The position numbers and the translations under genes are program-made. The notes below the pieces were generated by a model, which searched no databases, had not been told where the DNA came from, and was given only the letters and a program-made list of their open reading frames with translations. Positions 7,589 through 10,621 of a stretch of DNA of 10,621 nucleotides are shown piece by piece (position 1 is the stretch's first letter; every line of letters starts with the position of its first letter). Source of the DNA: Larix sibirica (lineage: Eukaryota > Streptophyta > Pinopsida > Pinales > Pinaceae); the NCBI GenBank assembly GCA_004151065.3, contig NWUY0300009909.1:8557-19177 (forward strand), in the 5' to 3' direction.

Positions 7589-8582
7589 ATGGGAGAAAGG
7601 GAACTTTCATACAGTCTAAAAGAAGAAACCAAAGATCGGGATATCAGTGTGGGGAATGAGGAAATCGATTCCAATGGGCACATAGTCAACATTCAACCAA
7701 TAGAGTTGATGGAAACCATGAAAATATTGAGGATGGAAGTGCAAAGTTGTAGAGTCAATAACAAAAGAATGTTGAAGGCTCAAGAGAAACAAAAGCAGTT
7801 GAACACCCAGCTAACGTAGAGCTTGAATTTACCATACGGGAAAATGCAGGTTGTTTCAACCTCATTCCATGTGAAAGAATATAGATAACATTCCAGAAAG
7901 AGATCCCATGAAATATCCAAACATTCCAAGAATGATACTAGGAGTCCTAGACATTATGCCTCACCACCTCATGCAACCAGAAGGTCCTACTCATTTGAAG
8001 TTCAAGCAGCCCAAAATTGTATTCATTTATACATCATAAAATATTACATTTGAAGAAAGAGTTGCAAGGGGATATTAGGAAGATTAAGCCACCCACTTTT
8101 AATGGTGAGCATAAGAAAGGACAAGATGATGAAGCTTCCTTGTTGGGGATGGGGAAATTCCTCCAGTTACATAACTACTCCTCTAATATGGAAGCTACAA
8201 TTTCCATTTACAAATTGCAAGGAAAGGCTTCCATTTGGTGGGATCAACTAATCCAAGTAAAGCATATCAATGAAAAGGAGATCACATGGAAGTATTTCAA
8301 GAATTATTTTCAGCAGAAGTATTTATCTAAACATTACTATGAGAAGTATATTGAGGATTTTTTTGAACTCGCTAAGGGTGGAATCATGACAATGGAAGAG
8401 TATGAAAGAAAAAAATTGAATTGCTTAGGTATGTCGGGTTCCTTAAAGATGAGAAGGGAAAAATACAAAGTTTTTTTAGTGGATTACTTTCATTTTATAG
8501 AGATAAAATTCATCTCGATGAACCCAAGACTCTTGAAGAATCAATTCGAAAGGACAAATGCATGTATGACCTAAGAAAATAA
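7589..8582 (+). pseudogene. Gypsy gag (Retrotrans_gag domain), frameshifted
   Basis: Start chosen at ATG 7589 (MGERELSYSLKEET), which matches the acidic gag N-terminus of this group; an upstream GTG at 7583 is not a likely plant start. A predicted coiled-coil-like stretch follows (METMKILRMEVQSC ... NNKRMLKAQEKQKQLN). TAG at 7817 stands where the family usually has Gln, and TAA is at 7886. A frameshift near 8020-8035 leads into the capsid-like domain: KIKPPTFNGEH, LLGMGKFLQLHNYSS, LQGKASIWWDQL, WKYFKNYFQQKYLS and MTMEEYE. A second frameshift near 8425 continues it as YVGFLKDEKGKIQSFFSGL and DEPKTLEESIRK, ending at TAA 8580. Gag assembles the particle that packages the element's RNA in the cytoplasm; this copy could not. 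Confidence 0.9.
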
Positions 8583-8817
8583 AGGTTGATTCATAGAATT
8601 TTTGGAGAGATGAGAAGGGAGACAAGCAAGATTAGAGAAAAAATGGATTGAAATCGCCACTCTTCATGAACCATTCAAATTTGTATCAACAAAGCAATCC
8701 AACTCAACAGGAACCCAAGATGGTATAGTCTAGAGGGAGAGGATAAATGAAGAAACACAAGTTTGGGGATGTGAAGGAGATCATATATACATATATTTTA
8801 CTTCTAAAGGAGATAGA
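8583..8817 (+). pseudogene. Gypsy gag C-terminus with decayed zinc knuckle
   Basis: A basic, frame-broken stretch (8583-8760) leads to VWGCEGDHIYIYFTSKGDRM at 8761-8820. This corresponds to the family's C-x2-C-x3-H-x4-C nucleic-acid-binding knuckle followed by P-H-K-G-x-R-M. Only the second Cys (8770) and the His (8782) remain; the first Cys reads Val and the last reads Phe. Zinc binding would be lost. Confidence 0.75.
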
Positions 8818-9120
8818 ATGAGGACTATGCACAACAATATTCAAGAAGTAAGTATAGTGGAGGACGTGTCAAGAGATATTCCCATAATGTATGCAACCTT
8901 AGATAACATACATACAAAGCATTATTCCAATATGATTGAGGTTGAAAGTAAGATTTCCAATCAACCTATTACCATTTTAACTAATTCGGGGGGCAAGTCA
9001 TAGTTATATTTCTCTTATTCTAGTTGAAATATTTCAGTTAAAGAAAATTAATCATGGTTGGTTCAACTGGATACTGTAACCAAAATCAAAATCAGTGAGA
9101 TAGTAATGGGTTGTCCATTT
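8818..9120 (+). pseudogene. Gypsy retropepsin-like protease fragment
   Basis: MRTMHNNIQE, VEDVSRDIP and YATLDN precede MIEVESKISNQPITIL. The active site of the family, I-D-S-G-A-S-H-S-Y-I, reads T-N-S-G-G here, so the catalytic Asp is Asn. A frameshift in the G-run near 8989-8993 then gives ASHSYIS in another frame. A further shift returns SWLVQLDTVTKIKISEIV at 9052-9105. Homology stops at 9120, about 30 residues past the active site's end. The enzyme is inactive both by active-site change and by truncation. Confidence 0.85.
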
Positions 9121-10621
9121 GTAATATACCAAAATCAGATATTTGGTACACTAGCTCCAAAAACTCAAAACTAGGCCAAAGAGACTTAGGTTCAAGGATG
9201 AAGGAATCTTGGGCACACTTGGGAAGGTTACTCACCTCTATTCTATAGGTTCTGCAATATTTTTTAGTTTTATACATGATTATGTAGGTTTTTTCAGACT
9301 TCGAAGAGTTTGGGAATGATTTGGGAGGATTTGGAGGGAGTTTGGGGAAGCAGGACAACACAAGGTCACGATTTCCAAATGGATGAAAATAGTACTTAGG
9401 AGACTCTATTTTCTGCCACTTTAGATGGATTCTACAGATTATTTGGTTTCTGCATCATCTTTCAAAATGTCGTTTGGATCTCTAGAGAAGAAGATAGGGC
9501 CAAAATAGTGGAATCTAGTTGAATTTGGCTAGTGAAAGAGAAAGGGTGAGAAACGTGGCAATGAAGGGTAGGGTTTTATGAAGGTAGGACAAAATTTCTA
9601 TAGTACATGGTTGTAGGTGGTCTGCACTTATATCATATAGGTTTGGATTCCATACACTCAGCATTTGGCACATTCAGTGGGTATGTCATGCACAAGATGG
9701 TCCTAAACCACGTAGTTTCAGTCACTGGGACTTCTGTGGAAACCCAACAGCTCATGTGCTTCACAAGATATATCTAGAATCATATTAGAACCCCAAACTA
9801 CTGCATAAATGGTTGGGAACATAAAATAGAGTTTTTTTGGCTTTCAAGAGGTATTAGGAAGAATTTCACCACACTTGGACTGCTCAGTTGAACTACTTTG
9901 GAGGTGACCAAAACGGTACCTAGGCCTAATGAATTCTGAAACTATTTCTGGGTATGGTCTATATGGTTTTCCACCTACCTTCCTCACTTTAAAAAAATCA
10001 AATTGGATCTTTGGATCTCATGACATGTCTTAAACAATAAAACTAGTCAAAATTGGAGGGTGATTCAGCTAAGCAGTTTTCCAAATGAGTTATAATCACA
10101 CCATAGGGCATGATTTTATGTTATGAGGGTAGTTTCAGGTTTTATTTCATCTTATATTTCCAAATGTACCTTCAAATCATGAAATAGATGATCAAAAGTC
10201 AGTCTATGACAACCAAAACCAAAACTAGTCAAATATGCTAGTGCATTGAGCATAGGAGAGAGAGAACATTGGAAAAGAAAGAGAATTTGCACAATGGAAC
10301 TGGAGATTTATTTTTATTATGTTGCAGAGAACCCAATTAAAATAGAGAGCTACATCTATAGCCTTCTTGGCTCATGGATCCCACCCAACATCTCCTTCCA
10401 ACTCACACAAGAAGAAAAGTATCTCTAGATTTGCAAAGACAAAAGGTGGAGTATGATTCTCCAACTACAATAGATAGATAACATAAGAGTATTGTAGATA
10501 ATCTGTAGATCATATCTGTGAGAAAGGATGAATTCCTTCCTCCCCAGTGGCTAGTTGCATACACAATTAGTGTGGAAATGAGGGGCCCATCACCCTCTTG
10601 GTATGCAAGGGGAGCATCACC
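9121..10621. other. Unassigned region right of the gypsy relic
   Basis: I recognise no coding sequence, RNA gene or LTR end. The open stretches at 9092-9361 (minus) and 10246-10428 (plus) have no motif, and the first overlaps the gypsy relic. The sequence is AT-rich without strong repeats. AAAACTAGTCAAA occurs near 10041 and again near 10224, which is too short to interpret. Part of it could be an LTR of an element continuing beyond the window. Confidence 0.5.

Larger units (their letters stand above)
7589..9120 (+). mobile_element. Degenerate Ty3/gypsy retrotransposon, gag and protease part only
   Basis: Plus-strand segments match, in order, the N-terminal gag leader, the Retrotrans_gag capsid-like domain, a decayed zinc knuckle, and the retropepsin-like protease start of a plant Ty3/gypsy polyprotein. 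The pieces lie in three frames with several stops. Homology ends abruptly at 9120 (EIVMGCPF). The rest of protease, reverse transcriptase, RNase H, integrase and both LTRs are not seen. It is a truncated, non-autonomous relic. Confidence 0.88.

Noticed and set aside
9092-9361. Minus-strand 89-codon open stretch rich in Pro, Ser and Lys.
   Set aside because: It overlaps the end of the gypsy protease in antisense, and its composition reflects a GGAGGATTTGGAGG-type purine run on the other strand.
10246-10428. 60-codon plus-strand open stretch near the right end.
   Set aside because: It has no recognisable domain, is short, and starts at a non-ATG codon in an AG-rich stretch.

Overview
The window looks like non-genic, repeat-rich nuclear DNA of a seed plant, most like the large, TE-littered genomes of gymnosperms. 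That placement is an impression from retroelement style and AT-rich composition, not a proof. I see no intact protein-coding gene, no tRNA or rRNA, no CRISPR array and no bacterial signals. What can be recognised is broken: two fragments of plant metabolic genes and two decayed LTR retrotransposons, separated by AT-rich sequence I cannot assign. Two ambiguous bases (N) lie at 3816 and 5607.

Layout. Positions 1-1260 are less AT-rich than the rest and hold no recognisable protein; a TATA-box-like element reading off the left edge on the minus strand lies at 5-14. On the minus strand, 1265-1485 encodes the N-terminal part of plastid chorismate synthase (shikimate pathway). 1725-2215 encodes a central piece of methylthioribose-1-phosphate isomerase (methionine salvage), whose catalytic Cys is replaced by Tyr. 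Both are frameshifted and truncated. They lie in the same orientation about 240 bp apart although they come from unrelated genes, which suggests a chimeric, captured or retro-copied block. 2216-3440 is unassigned apart from a 44-bp tandem duplication and a small hairpin.

From about 3450 to 6053 on the plus strand is a dead Ty1/copia retrotransposon: possible gag zinc-knuckle remnant, protease/pre-integrase region, integrase core, then the linker that precedes reverse transcriptase. It is split by a 715-bp AT-rich insertion (4982-5696) bounded by a 5-bp direct repeat TAGGG. Removing the insertion and one repeat copy rejoins the integrase frame exactly. Reverse transcriptase and RNase H are absent. 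6054-7582 is unassigned and contains a roughly 94-bp imperfect tandem duplication.

7589-9120 on the plus strand is the gag and aspartic-protease part of a Ty3/gypsy retrotransposon, with stops and frameshifts, cut off just after the protease. 9121-10621 has no recognisable feature.

Nothing here works together as a pathway or operon. The history that can be read is one of serial insertion, truncation and mutational decay. The points most worth a second look are the two-gene fragment block and the nested insertion with its target-site-like repeat.
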